64,000 nt of DNA, from positions 62,001 through 126,000 of the forward strand of contig CALUXD010000001.1 in assembly GCA_944324665.1 (NCBI GenBank), given 5' to 3'. Positions 7,731 through 16,039 of this stretch are shown here, piece by piece. This DNA is from Candidatus Proelusimicrobium volucris. Lineage in GTDB: Bacteria; Elusimicrobiota; Elusimicrobia; Elusimicrobiales; Elusimicrobiaceae. A program made the position numbers and the translations under genes. The stretch's first letter is position 1. Each line of letters begins with the position of its first letter. The notes under the pieces were generated by a model. The model did not search any database, was not told the DNA's origin, and saw nothing but the letters and a program-made list of their open reading frames with translations.

Positions 7731-8536
7731 TGCATTATCACCTCTAGACGATTTTTGGCAAAGACAAACAAATCGGTATATTTGCTTTGATAAACTTGCG
7801 AAGAATAGGTTTCTTCCCCCTCTTTTTTGTACTCAAGCAAAACATCCGCGGCATACGGAGCGTCGCGCGAAACCGTGAAATATCTTGCAGGTTCGAACTT
7901 CCGCCCCAGCGCGTACATTTGCCCGATATTATCAATCAATTTATTTTTAATTTCTTCCTCGGAGTCCACCAAAATATTTGTATCGTTGGAAAGAGTTATG
8001 GTCAATTTTAAATATATATCGGTTTTATTGGGCAGATCGTAAGCAAATTCCATATCTTGCCCGTTGCTCAAGGTCCTAAATCCCCTTTCCGCGCCTTTAA
8101 AAGATATTCCCGCGACGGTATTATTTTTTAAAAGTTCCAAAATATCCGCTTTTATGCCTGCATAATCTTGCGCGGCGGAGTCTACGTCCACACATAGCCC
8201 TATCGTACCGGCATTCTGCAGGGTGTTTCTTTCAAGGCTGACGGTATAGCCATTTTTTTTGAAAACAGATATCAAAGCCTCTTCGGCTGTCTTGCTTACG
8301 GCCAACATTTCATTTGTGGAGCGTATATAATCGGTCAATTTCGCATAAGCCAAAGCGAAGTCCGCTTCAACGGAAATCAACTCTTGTATTATAGGGTAAA
8401 AACATTTATAGAAATTGGTTCCAATAAAGGTCTGCCTCGTATAGTCCGTGCCAAACTCCTCGTTAACGCGGACGATAATCCTGCTTAAAATATCCTCAAA
8501 ATCAGATGGTATATATCCGCCTTCTGAATATGCCAT
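7727..8536 (-). CDS. Baseplate J-like protein
   Basis: 269 residues. The N-terminal DFEDILSRIIVRVNEEFG region, the conserved helix LISVEADFALAYAKLTDYIR and the AAEEAL-like segment (KTAEEALISVFKKNGY) match the gpJ/Mu gp47 baseplate wedge family. It lies after the gp25/gpW-like gene, as in P2-like and other contractile tails. Family length is usually 250-380. Confidence 0.72.
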   Translation of the reverse strand: MAYSEGGYIPSDFEDILSRIIVRVNEEFGTDYTRQTFIGTNFYKCFYPIIQELISVEADFALAYAKLTDYIRSTNEMLAVSKTAEEALISVFKKNGYTVSLERNTLQNAGTIGLCVDVDSAAQDYAGIKADILELLKNNTVAGISFKGAERGFRTLSNGQDMEFAYDLPNKTDIYLKLTITLSNDTNILVDSEEEIKNKLIDNIGQMYALGRKFEPARYFTVSRDAPYAADVLLEYKKEGEETYSSQVYQSKYTDLFVFAKNRLEVIMQ

Positions 8537-8539
8537 AAA

Positions 8540-8848
8540 TCAACCTCTTATCATAGTTTTTATATCTTCGTTGGAAAAAACGAAGTCGTAAATATTTCTA
8601 AAATTCTCTTTTACTGTTTTAAAATCGGCGACATTAAAGCCCCATGTCGCAAGCTTTTGCGATAAATAACTTTCGAAGCTGGAGTTTTGAACTTTAAAAT
8701 CCGGATTGAGGAAAAATTCCAAATCTATCCCCCACTCTTTTGCGTAAAAAAGTGCGCCAAGTTGGGTGGTAAAAAGATTATAGGCTCTATGCGTTTGCAC
8801 ATTCACCACTTCCAAATCTTTGCCTTTAAATTCGGTTATATCTTTCAT
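8540..8848 (-). CDS. Baseplate wedge protein, gp25/gpW-like
   Basis: 102 residues with LGALFYAKEWGIDLEFFLNP and the following long helix, which fit the small gp25/gpW family of contractile-tail baseplates. It sits directly upstream of the J-like gene, its constant neighbour. It overlaps the preceding gene by 4 bases. Sequence similarity alone is weak. Confidence 0.55.
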   Translation of the reverse strand: MKDITEFKGKDLEVVNVQTHRAYNLFTTQLGALFYAKEWGIDLEFFLNPDFKVQNSSFESYLSQKLATWGFNVADFKTVKENFRNIYDFVFSNEDIKTMIRG

Positions 8849-9171
8849 TGAAGAGCCTCCTTCAATGCCTTTGCCTTTTCCGATAAAGCGGCCATAGCTG
8901 CGGCAAAATCGGGCGCTGTAATGTCTCCGCCGCCGTTCTTGGGCAATACTCCGCTGGAAACTATACCGGACAATTCTCTTAGCAAGTCTAAAATTTCTTT
9001 TAAGCTTTCTATCGGCACGGCAAAATATACCTTCTTCTCGCCGTTTAAGAACATAAACCCTTTGCTGCCGGCCTGCCCTTGCGAGGCTATTTCCACGCCG
9101 TCTACAACCTTACCGTTTACATAAACAATTCCGCTTTTACAATCGGCATTAAAAATATTACAGCGATCCAT
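8845..9171 (-). CDS. Baseplate-region structural protein
   Basis: 108 residues from ATG 9171. A GGGGAGG ribosome site just before this ATG makes it more likely than the upstream start at 9213. Cysteines cluster at the N-terminus (MDRCNIFNADC). The middle is predicted beta, followed by an amphipathic helix and a Gly-rich linker. Its position between baseplate genes suggests a small baseplate or spike-associated part. No family recognised. Confidence 0.5.
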   Translation of the reverse strand: MDRCNIFNADCKSGIVYVNGKVVDGVEIASQGQAGSKGFMFLNGEKKVYFAVPIESLKEILDLLRELSGIVSSGVLPKNGGGDITAPDFAAAMAALSEKAKALKEALQ

Positions 9172-9604
9172 ATTCCTCCCCATATATCTCGCAAATCTTA
9201 AAACTTTCGTCAAAAATACCGCTAAAACTTAATAATTTCTTGCCCTTTATTATCCCGCCCGCCTGCGGCAATCCTCTCAGGTTTAAACTTCCGCTCCAAG
9301 AACGGTAACTTTTGAGCTCCGTTTTTATATCTTCGGAGAAAGCGAGCTTTTTGCTTCCCAAATCAAAAACAAAACCGTTTGCTTTAAACAAATCTCCGTA
9401 ATCGGCGCAAATACTGGCTTTGGCGGTCAAATTGCCAAAGGGCTGATTTTTTAGGGAAAAAGGCTCCAACGAGGATAATTCCTCAAAAGTAAAATAATCC
9501 TGCTTAGGGCAAAGCTCTACGCCAAACGCGGCACGGAAACGGAATAAATCCGCCGTAGAAGAAGTGTAAAATTTATAATAGCCGTGATCGCAGTTAATTT
9601 TCAT
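9158..9604 (-). CDS. Baseplate-region protein, unknown
   Basis: 148 residues, beta-rich, no recognised motif. It overlaps both neighbours by 10-14 bases in the tail operon between the tape measure and the gp25-like gene, so a baseplate hub or adaptor role is likely from context only. Confidence 0.48.
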   Translation of the reverse strand: MKINCDHGYYKFYTSSTADLFRFRAAFGVELCPKQDYFTFEELSSLEPFSLKNQPFGNLTAKASICADYGDLFKANGFVFDLGSKKLAFSEDIKTELKSYRSWSGSLNLRGLPQAGGIIKGKKLLSFSGIFDESFKICEIYGEEYGSL

Positions 9605-9851
9605 AACGACCTATCCAAATATCCCCTTTAGAATCCAAAGCCGCGAGCCTATCCCCTTTTACTATCGGATTAACGCCGTTAAGGCCGGGGCAAAACAAAT
9701 ATCCTTCCCAAATCAGCAAATAAGCCTTTTGCGCCTTTATAAAACGGATTTCTTTCTTCCCGTATTTTCCCAAATCATATACGGCCGCATAGTCGGGCGT
9801 GAGGGTTTCTTCCAAAAATTTTACGTTTAATAATTTAAAAAAATTCCACAT
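9594..9851 (-). CDS. Small tail/baseplate protein
   Basis: 85 residues: a short N-terminal helix, then a beta-rich domain (YDLGKYGKKEIRFIK, YLLIWEGYLFCPGLNGVNPI). It starts at the stop codon of the preceding tail gene and overlaps the next. Small proteins here often act as tail-tube plugs or LysM-type hub parts, but no family is recognisable. Confidence 0.48.
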   Translation of the reverse strand: MWNFFKLLNVKFLEETLTPDYAAVYDLGKYGKKEIRFIKAQKAYLLIWEGYLFCPGLNGVNPIVKGDRLAALDSKGDIWIGRYEN

Positions 9852-10483
9852 TATAAAGAAGCCTCCCTCTGCACCACTTTCGGGAAATAAATATCCACAC
9901 CGGCCCCTCCTTGCTCGGCGGGTATCAAGGTAACTTTTTTCAATTCTTCGCCGTCTGCGCCTATCGTGTCATACGGATTTTGAGAGGAATACGGCAACGG
10001 GGTAGCCGAATCCTTATCTGTTTTTTCTTTTTCTTCATCGGGCTTTATTTCCAAAGTTATGGAAAGTTTAATCAAATTCGTGCCGCTTTCCGGCCTTTTG
10101 TCGTAGCCGAGAAGTTTCGCGTCAAAAATAAGGATATCTTTGTGAAAATAGGCCACCTTATAGCCGTCCTGCTCTATCACGTTTACCGCAATCATTTTAA
10201 GCAAGGGCAGTATTTTGCTCAAAGCGGGCGAATCTTCCCGCGCCGCCAAATCCAATATGACGGTTTGGCTAAGCCCTTTTTGCACAATTTCAAGCCTGTT
10301 TTCCTTATCTATATCCGCCAAACTCTCCGTAGCTATTTGCAAACTTTCGCTTTCGCTCTCCACGGATATTTGCGTCAAGTCTTCGTCAAGATATATGGGT
10401 ATTGGCGGCAAGAAGTCTCTTTTCCCGTCTTTTTCCGTGGATATCGTGTAAAAAAGCAGTACCGGATATAAGCTGTTAAGCAT
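9851..10483 (-). CDS. Tail/baseplate protein downstream of tape measure
   Basis: Taken from ATG 10483, which overlaps the tape-measure stop as TAATG. An upstream in-frame start at 10531 would lie inside that gene. 210 residues. Residues 1-140 carry beta strands and a conserved-looking SQTVILDLAAREDSPALSKI. A charged linker (KPDEEKEKTDKD) leads to a C-terminal segment. It probably contacts the tail tip or hub. Function not recognised. Confidence 0.5.
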   Translation of the reverse strand: MLNSLYPVLLFYTISTEKDGKRDFLPPIPIYLDEDLTQISVESESESLQIATESLADIDKENRLEIVQKGLSQTVILDLAAREDSPALSKILPLLKMIAVNVIEQDGYKVAYFHKDILIFDAKLLGYDKRPESGTNLIKLSITLEIKPDEEKEKTDKDSATPLPYSSQNPYDTIGADGEELKKVTLIPAEQGGAGVDIYFPKVVQREASL

Positions 10484-11607
10484 TATTTGCCCCCTCCGCC
10501 GTAACGTTCCTTTTGGGTATTTTCTTTCCAAGCGGCAAGGCCTTTAGGCGCCTTTTGCGGATTACCCGTATTGATAATATCTCTTTGCACAGAAGGCGTT
10601 TTCGCAAAAGATATCCCTATTTTCCCCGCGATCAACTTTACGATATCTGCCGTTTCGGATACGACCCAGCATGCGTTTTGAAGTATCGGCCCCAAAGTCT
10701 CGACGAAATATTTTACGCCTTTGGCCAATAATGGCATAATCGGCAAAACGTATTGCAAAATTGCGTTTTTAAGCTCTTCCATGCTGTTGCTCATTTGCGC
10801 CAAATCCTTATATTGTTTTAAGAGAAGGTTTTCCCTGTTAAGACGTTGCTTCTCCATATCGTTTTGATTGTAAATTGCGGCGGGCGTAATAACCTTGTCC
10901 TTATTTATCAAATCCCGCAAATTAAGCCTTTGACGCAAAACGTCCTGTAAAGTGCCTTTTGAATCAAGCCCCAAAATAGCCTTTTGCAAATCGGCGATAT
11001 TTAAGCCGTCCAGCACTCTTTTTAAAGGTTCGTCAAAGCCGGCATTAAGCAAAGCGGCCATACGGCCCGTTACCCTTTGGCCGAAGATCTCACTCGCCAT
11101 TCGAGTACGTTCCGCGCCCGGCCCCATTTGTTTTAGCGCGGAAACGACTTTATACAAAGCTACCGCCATATCGCTTTCATTGGCGTAATTTTTAAGCAAA
11201 TCGTTATCTCCCGTTTTTGCCTGTCCGATAAGCTCCATAACCCTATTGCCCATCAGATTAAATTGCGCCTCGTCCACGCCCTTTGCGGCCGCCGCGCTTT
11301 GCAAAGCGGCATACAACCCTACGGAAGTATTCATTGCGTCGGCTTGGTCTTTAATGTTGCCGCTTTTGGCCAATATGGCGTCCAAAGCGGTGTTAATTTC
11401 TTGCAAGGGATTTAATATCTGCGAAATAATACCGGCCGCCGTCGCCGCGAAAGCGCCGAATTTAAGCATTTTCCCCGCTTTCTGCAAGCCCTGCCCAAAC
11501 CTTTTGGCGATTTTTGTAAAACGTCCGTTTAAATCCTTTTCCATTTTCTGCATGGAAGAAGTATCGCCCTGAAACTTAATTAACGCCAAATAAGAACCCT
11601 GTGCCAT
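10483..11607 (-). CDS. Tape measure protein (short)
   Basis: 374 residues, mostly helical, with an N-terminal tail-tube-interacting start (GSYLALIKFQGDTSSMQKME), hydrophobic helices at about 45-65 and 285-330 and a Gly-rich end. It follows the frameshifted chaperone gene, the diagnostic place of a tape measure, and its ATG lies inside the frameshift extension. At roughly 0.15 nm per residue, a tail of about 55 nm is expected, short for a contractile phage. Confidence 0.75.
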   Translation of the reverse strand: MAQGSYLALIKFQGDTSSMQKMEKDLNGRFTKIAKRFGQGLQKAGKMLKFGAFAATAAGIISQILNPLQEINTALDAILAKSGNIKDQADAMNTSVGLYAALQSAAAAKGVDEAQFNLMGNRVMELIGQAKTGDNDLLKNYANESDMAVALYKVVSALKQMGPGAERTRMASEIFGQRVTGRMAALLNAGFDEPLKRVLDGLNIADLQKAILGLDSKGTLQDVLRQRLNLRDLINKDKVITPAAIYNQNDMEKQRLNRENLLLKQYKDLAQMSNSMEELKNAILQYVLPIMPLLAKGVKYFVETLGPILQNACWVVSETADIVKLIAGKIGISFAKTPSVQRDIINTGNPQKAPKGLAAWKENTQKERYGGGGK

Positions 11608-12081
11608 ATACCGCCCTGTAAACGGCGAAATTTATCGCCTCTTCCAAAGTAAATCCGTTTTTCAAACGGTAAGCCTCCGCCATAATGTCTACGCTATGGG
11701 GAGGGAGTTTTTTTTTAATTCCTCGCTTACGCTTTTAAGTTTAATATCGCTGATTTTAAGACAGACCGCGGTTATTATATCCACAATTTCCGCAGGTTTT
11801 AAACCGGCGGCGTTGGCCGCGCCGTAGGCAAGGCCGTTAGGGTCTTGGGCAAAAGCCAAAAGGTCCAGCATTTCGTCCTCGCCAAGTTTGCAAAGGCCTA
11901 CGGCGTAACGAATCGTCTTTTCCTTATCTTCCCTTTTTAAATCGTCAAACCAGCGATAGAACTCCTCCTCGCTTTTTGCGGCGTGCGCAGGCGTACAATG
12001 CACGCCGAAAAGCAAAGCGTTAAACGCACATAAAGCGTGGACCGATTTCAAACCCGTTAAAGGAAGCAGTTTAATCGTCAT
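11576..12081 (-). CDS. Frameshifted tail assembly chaperone (gpGT-type product)
   Basis: Long product made if ribosomes slip back one base at A AAA AAC (11707-11713). After the slip the reading continues CTC CCT CCC CAT AGC and encodes LPPHSVDIMAEAYRLKNGFT plus about 23 more residues, ending at TAA 11578-11576 inside the tape-measure gene. Making a G product and a G-T fusion in a fixed ratio is the known rule for tail chaperones that bind the tape measure. The extension has normal coding character (EEAINFAVYRAVYG). Confidence 0.8.
11689..12081 (-). CDS. Tail assembly chaperone, zero-frame product (gpG-type)
   Basis: 131 residues from ATG 12081, overlapping the tail-tube stop by 11 bases. An upstream ATG at 12114 lies within the tube gene and is less likely. 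Helical protein ending SVSEELKKNSLPIA at TAG 11689. It carries the slippery run AAAAAAAAAC nine codons before its stop. It lies between tube and tape measure, the canonical position of the chaperone. Confidence 0.75.
   Translation of the reverse strand: MTIKLLPLTGLKSVHALCAFNALLFGVHCTPAHAAKSEEEFYRWFDDLKREDKEKTIRYAVGLCKLGEDEMLDLLAFAQDPNGLAYGAANAAGLKPAEIVDIITAVCLKISDIKLKSVSEELKKNSLPIA
11707..11713 (-). promoter_or_regulatory. Programmed -1 frameshift site A AAA AAC
   Basis: The zero-frame codons are GAA TTA AAA AAA AAC TCC. The heptamer A AAA AAC fits the X XXY YYZ rule exactly. The -1 frame stays open for 43 codons beyond it, into the tape-measure gene. Nine consecutive A residues precede the C. 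Confidence 0.82.
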
Positions 12082-12499
12082 TATCCTCTCCGTTCTCCAC
12101 CGCGAAGCTTTCAAACACGAGGGTAAGATTCATTTCTTCCGCGCCGTCGGTCATCGTCAGCTGTTCAGGTTCTTGGGTCAAAACGGCGTCCTTAAATACC
12201 CTGTTATTGCCCGTTTTACGGTCAATGCAGTAAACTTCCACTCTGTCTTCTTCGGCATATATCTTGCGAAATACGGGAAAGAAATCTTTCCTCAGCCCCA
12301 CTAGAGATACACTTATTCTTTTCGGGGTATTTAAACTTTCGCTGTATATAAGGCCTTTTTTGCTTACCCCCGTTCTGCCGCGCACAAGATGTTTGCTTTC
12401 GGTATCCTCTATCGTTACGCCGTCCACATATTCCGTGAAATCGTATTTTACTTCGTTATAAATGATTCCAAAGTCGCACTTCCTTAACTGTAATAACAT
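12071..12499 (-). CDS. Tail tube protein
   Basis: 142 residues, beta-rich. KCDFGIIYNEVKYDFTEYVD starts a tube-like beta barrel, followed by a loop (RGRTGVSKKG) and the ending MNLTLVFESFAVENG. It directly follows the sheath gene and precedes the chaperone/tape-measure pair, the fixed order in contractile tails. Confidence 0.65.
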   Translation of the reverse strand: MLLQLRKCDFGIIYNEVKYDFTEYVDGVTIEDTESKHLVRGRTGVSKKGLIYSESLNTPKRISVSLVGLRKDFFPVFRKIYAEEDRVEVYCIDRKTGNNRVFKDAVLTQEPEQLTMTDGAEEMNLTLVFESFAVENGEDNDD

Positions 12500-13435
12500 T
12501 TAATTTGCCTCCTGAGTCAAATTGCCCTGCAAGCGCCATAAAGCCTTAGGTTCCGCTATGGCGATATTACCCGTCGCTAGGAAATTATCCCCACTTAAAA
12601 CCACGCTTATCTTGGCGCTTTCCACAAGCCCGGTATTAACGTAATTGTCGTCCAATTCCTTTTGAAGGCATTTTTCCAACAATTTCGCGTTCACCAAGGT
12701 ATAATCCGGATTATTCGTCCTTATCCAATTTAAGGCCTTGCCTTGCTGGCGGGTGCGGATTTCCTCGGTAATGTAGGGCGCGGTTATGGCCTGTTTGCCG
12801 GCCGCAAAAAAGGCCAGGCAGTTGGCGTATTCCGGCGAAGTTAAAACGAAGCTTACTCTATCTTCAAAGAGGCTTTCCGCAGTTCCGATATCTTTCACTC
12901 CGTCGGACAGCGGCATATCTATATATTGGCAATTACTCCATTTCGCGCCGCCCAACAAAGCGCCGAAGGCAAAAGCGGCGTTCTTGCCGCCATTATCTTT
13001 ATTTGCGAAAAACCCGCATTGATTTTTTACGGCCGAAAATTCCTTGGCTTGCTCCCTGTCGCTAAAAGCACGGGCCAATACGCCGTCAAAAGAGCCGAAG
13101 TTTTTCCCCGCCCAATCTTCGTCGTCAAACTCCGAACCTGCAAATATGGTAAAGAATCTGTAATCAGCCTTATCCAAAATATCCGCTATATCCAGTGTTT
13201 GCGTGGGCAAAACATATACATAACTTTTACCCCCTTTTATCATTTGAGCCGCCTCTTGATTATTGGTCAAGGCGGATATCTCGGCCTCGCTGATACAGCG
13301 GGTTATTTGGGCTGGTGTATCTTCACTCAAAGGTTTGACCACGGCCAAAATATTGCGGATATAGGAAGTATCCGGGCTTGCGGACGGAGTATGCACATTT
13401 ATTTTAAATACATATTGCAACAGAGTGTCTCTCAT
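12500..13435 (-). CDS. Contractile tail sheath protein (DUF2586-like)
   Basis: 311 residues, short for a sheath. Features of the compact DUF2586/gut-phage sheath group: an N-terminal arm, a central alpha/beta part with FAGSEFDDEDWAGKNFGSFD, then IDMPLSDGVKDIG and RQQGKALNWIRTNNPDYTLV, and a C-terminal beta end. It makes the tail contractile. The gene follows the tail terminator-like gene and precedes the tube gene. Confidence 0.72.
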   Translation of the reverse strand: MRDTLLQYVFKINVHTPSASPDTSYIRNILAVVKPLSEDTPAQITRCISEAEISALTNNQEAAQMIKGGKSYVYVLPTQTLDIADILDKADYRFFTIFAGSEFDDEDWAGKNFGSFDGVLARAFSDREQAKEFSAVKNQCGFFANKDNGGKNAAFAFGALLGGAKWSNCQYIDMPLSDGVKDIGTAESLFEDRVSFVLTSPEYANCLAFFAAGKQAITAPYITEEIRTRQQGKALNWIRTNNPDYTLVNAKLLEKCLQKELDDNYVNTGLVESAKISVVLSGDNFLATGNIAIAEPKALWRLQGNLTQEAN

Positions 13436-13869
13436 TGTTTTATCGCTCCTTTTATATAATTAAAAATCCACTTAATACCCGTTATAAACCCCTTAACGGG
13501 ATAATATTCGTTGGCGTAAAAATACATAAAATCAATTGTTTGGGTTTTTATCTCCCATCCGGGCAGATTCTCGCTCTGCCATTCCGTTTTACCGAAATGG
13601 AATCTCTTCTCCAAAGCATTGGGCGCGTCTTCCAATTTTTTATGGAAAAATCCAAAAGGATTACCGGCAAGCGGCCCCGCAATCCCTATCCTCCCTCTTA
13701 CCGTGGCAAACTCCGCGCCGCGGCGCACCGTCGTCTTTGCCGAAGAAATTTCGACATAAAGAATATTTTGCTCCAGTGCGTTTTCAATCCGCTGGAATAC
13801 TATTTTCTTTACTTTAAAAATCGCTTTAAGGTCGCGTTCCAAGGCCTTTTTAAACATTTTTCTTCGCAA
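13432..13869 (-). CDS. Tail terminator / completion-like protein
   Basis: 145 residues. N-terminal helix (MFKKALERDLKAIFKVKKIV), then beta strands (NILYVEISSAKTTVRRG, GRIGIAGPL). It overlaps the neck gene upstream and the sheath downstream. Tail terminators hold this position and are of similar size. No family seen directly. An alternative start at ATG 13857 (MFKKA) is possible. Confidence 0.5.
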   Translation of the reverse strand: MRRKMFKKALERDLKAIFKVKKIVFQRIENALEQNILYVEISSAKTTVRRGAEFATVRGRIGIAGPLAGNPFGFFHKKLEDAPNALEKRFHFGKTEWQSENLPGWEIKTQTIDFMYFYANEYYPVKGFITGIKWIFNYIKGAIKQ

Positions 13870-14326
13870 GCCTCGTTTTTAAATTTTCAAACAGCGTGCC
13901 GGTATTTATGAGCAAACGGTTAAAACCTTTTACGGCCTGCGTCTGGGGGCTGTTATCGCCGTATTCGCCTCTCAAGATTGGGTTTCTCACTACGGCCTGC
14001 GCCGCGTTAAGAAAGCGCTGTTTATCCGCGCTTGTTTTATTCATATCCGCAATCATTTCCCTTACCGTCAGAGCCACTTCCATATTATCTCGTTTAGCCC
14101 AAGGTCCAAGCAGTATATTGTATATTGCGTCCAATTTTTCCAAAACCGCCCTTAAGGGTACGGGACTGTCCTTCCCTTTTTTATTTGCGACTCCGCCGTG
14201 AAAAGGCTTTTGCTCTTTTCTCGCGAATTTGGCAGGAATATCCGCAAGCACGCCGACTTCAAGGGTATAACCTTCAAGTTTTTTGTTGATTTCGTCCTTG
14301 ATTTTTAACATTTCCACGCTAAACAT
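13850..14326 (-). CDS. Head-tail neck protein (HK97 gp10-like)
   Basis: 158 residues with the familiar segment of neck/virion-morphogenesis proteins near the C-terminus: NPILRGEYGDNSPQTQAVKG, then LLINTGTLFENLKTRL. The first half includes TLEVGVLADIPAKFARKE. It joins head completion to the tail. Start and end overlap the neighbours. Confidence 0.6.
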   Translation of the reverse strand: MFSVEMLKIKDEINKKLEGYTLEVGVLADIPAKFARKEQKPFHGGVANKKGKDSPVPLRAVLEKLDAIYNILLGPWAKRDNMEVALTVREMIADMNKTSADKQRFLNAAQAVVRNPILRGEYGDNSPQTQAVKGFNRLLINTGTLFENLKTRLAKKNV

Positions 14327-14601
14327 CAGTCTAAAGGCCCCCCTATAAAAATATTGCTAAACCCCTCTCTCTGCTTTTGGCTCAAATCGGCCTTGCTAAG
14401 CCCGCGGGCGGCAAAATAAGCGTGCAAGTTCTCAATATCCGTTCCTTGCCCCCCGCGCGCATAAAGTACCGAGAAAAGAGCCCGATACTTATCCTTATCC
14501 GTAGTTCCGCCGTTAAGCGTAAGCGCGGCCTCGCACCACTCGTTTGCGGTAAGGTAAGGCGCGCTTATCGCTCCCAAAATATTATCGAGCTCTTCTCTCA
14601 T
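14326..14601 (-). CDS. Head-tail connector-like small protein
   Basis: 91 residues, all helical (LGAISAPYLTANEWCEAALT, then YFAARGLSKADLSQKQREGF). It lies directly behind the major capsid gene, where connector or head-completion proteins sit. Stop and next start touch. Assignment by context. Confidence 0.5.
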   Translation of the reverse strand: MREELDNILGAISAPYLTANEWCEAALTLNGGTTDKDKYRALFSVLYARGGQGTDIENLHAYFAARGLSKADLSQKQREGFSNIFIGGPLD

Positions 14602-14609
14602 GGCGTATC

Positions 14610-15458
14610 CTAAGCTATATTTACCGGCTGGGCTATTATACCGCCTTTTTCTTTTACGTCGACCATAGCGGTTCCGTAAATATAGTTAACCCACACTTCA
14701 TTGTTTCTCTGATCTTCGCCGCTTGCCTCAACCTGCGGCAAGAGCGTGTATTGCAGCTTCACGATATCGGGGCAAATTACTACGATACCGTTGCTGTTTG
14801 CGGCCAAGTTGGAAGGCACGTCCAAAAAGCCAATCCCGCTACTTAGTGAATCGCGCAGTATTTTGCCGTAAGTCGTGCCGTTGCTCAAGGTTTTAAGCAA
14901 ATACTTTTTTAAATCTTTGCCATAAAACGCCAAGTTAAACTTGGAAGAGGAAGAAGTATTCTCCACCTGCGTTTTTAAATCGCTCACCAAAGAAACAAGG
15001 GCGTCCACACCGTTATTGCCGTTTATAGTCGCAGGCAAAGACGCGGCCGTATTTAAAATATGGTTCGGGTCGTTAGAAATCAAAACGCCGTTATTGTCCA
15101 CGCCGTTCCATATTTCCAAATCCAGCTGTTTGTGAAAGGCCTTGATAATTTTGTTGTTAATAGTGGGCAAAGCGGAATTTGCCTGCCTTATATTCTCGGC
15201 GTATTGGACGCCTTTAAAAAACTTCGCGTAATATTTGGAATAGGCTCCGCTTTTTACGTGGGCGCGCTCCGTATCTTGGGCATTCATCGCTTTGGCCACG
15301 ATTTCGTCGTCTCCGCGGATCGTGGTAAACTTAACATTCTCTATTTTTGCCGCATTAAGCTCGCCTTGAAAAACGGTATAAAACGGCGCATAATCCAAAA
15401 TTACGCTTTGCATTAACTGTTCTCTTGTGGGAACAGCCGAAATATTATCGCTTGACAT
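14610..15458 (-). CDS. Major capsid protein
   Basis: 282 residues with features of HK97-fold coat proteins: an N-arm, an E-loop-like beta region (VKFTTIRGDDEIVAKAMNAQ), a long spine helix (NSALPTINNKIIKAFHKQLD) and an A-domain region (VVICPDIVKLQYTLLPQVEA then VWVNYIYGTAMVDVKEKGGI). It is preceded by AAAGGAG at 6-7 bases. Location between decoration/scaffold and connector genes agrees. Confidence 0.72.
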   Translation of the reverse strand: MSSDNISAVPTREQLMQSVILDYAPFYTVFQGELNAAKIENVKFTTIRGDDEIVAKAMNAQDTERAHVKSGAYSKYYAKFFKGVQYAENIRQANSALPTINNKIIKAFHKQLDLEIWNGVDNNGVLISNDPNHILNTAASLPATINGNNGVDALVSLVSDLKTQVENTSSSSKFNLAFYGKDLKKYLLKTLSNGTTYGKILRDSLSSGIGFLDVPSNLAANSNGIVVICPDIVKLQYTLLPQVEASGEDQRNNEVWVNYIYGTAMVDVKEKGGIIAQPVNIA

Positions 15459-15606
15459 TGTTTTTAGCTCCTTTAAACTTTAATAATTTGCGAAGCCCTT
15501 TTTTTATTTTAGGGGCTTTGACGGTCTCGCTTTCGCTGTTTGCCGCCGGCAAGGTCATATTCTCGCAAACGTCGTTCTGACGCTCCTTATTGGCTTTTTT
15601 GCCCAT
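15445..15606 (-). CDS. Small basic head-region protein (53 aa)
   Basis: ATG 15606, stop TAA 15445. It overlaps the capsid start by 14 bases and holds the capsid ribosome site within its coding region, which suggests translational coupling. Lys-rich (KAPKIKKGLRKLLKFKGAKN), mixed acidic middle. Too short for standard ORF lists. A role in head assembly is only a guess. Confidence 0.45.
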   Translation of the reverse strand: MGKKANKERQNDVCENMTLPAANSESETVKAPKIKKGLRKLLKFKGAKNNVKR

Positions 15607-15610
15607 AGTC

Positions 15611-16036
15611 TTACAGTCCGCCCGGGAAGTCTATCGCCGCGGCAAAAGAATTTTCGCCTTTGCTGTTAAGGCAAGTTTCCTTTTCCGAGGCGAAAACAGC
15701 ATTAACCGCGATATTATCCGTCTCTTGGGTTTGGGCCTTCTCGGTGAACTTACCTTGCGCGTCCACGTATACGGCCGCACCTTTCTGCGGTTGGGCGTCT
15801 TCGGCCAAGAGGACATATACCTCAAGCCCGCATCTTACGAAAGACTGTCTTTTGTGTTCGGCCACAGCCGCAACTCCCACCACTATATCCGCGGCGGAAG
15901 ATACGGCCTTTATCGAGCCGTCGCTATGCTTGCAAACCGCCAAACCTTCGGCAACCGGTGTGCCGTTGTAAGGGGCGGCATTATCAATTACGTCGCTTTT
16001 GCCTCTCGTGTAAGGCGTAGCTAATCTTTTACTCAT
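15611..16036 (-). CDS. Capsid decoration/cement-like protein
   Basis: 141 residues, beta-rich. KSDVIDNAAPYNGTPVAEGL opens a small beta-barrel domain with VVGVAAVAEHK and YVLLAEDAQPQKGAAVYVDA, the pattern of DUF2190-like or Gp24-type structural cement proteins that sit next to the capsid gene. It precedes the capsid gene in the same operon. Confidence 0.6.
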   Translation of the reverse strand: MSKRLATPYTRGKSDVIDNAAPYNGTPVAEGLAVCKHSDGSIKAVSSAADIVVGVAAVAEHKRQSFVRCGLEVYVLLAEDAQPQKGAAVYVDAQGKFTEKAQTQETDNIAVNAVFASEKETCLNSKGENSFAAAIDFPGGL

Positions 16037-16039
16037 TTT

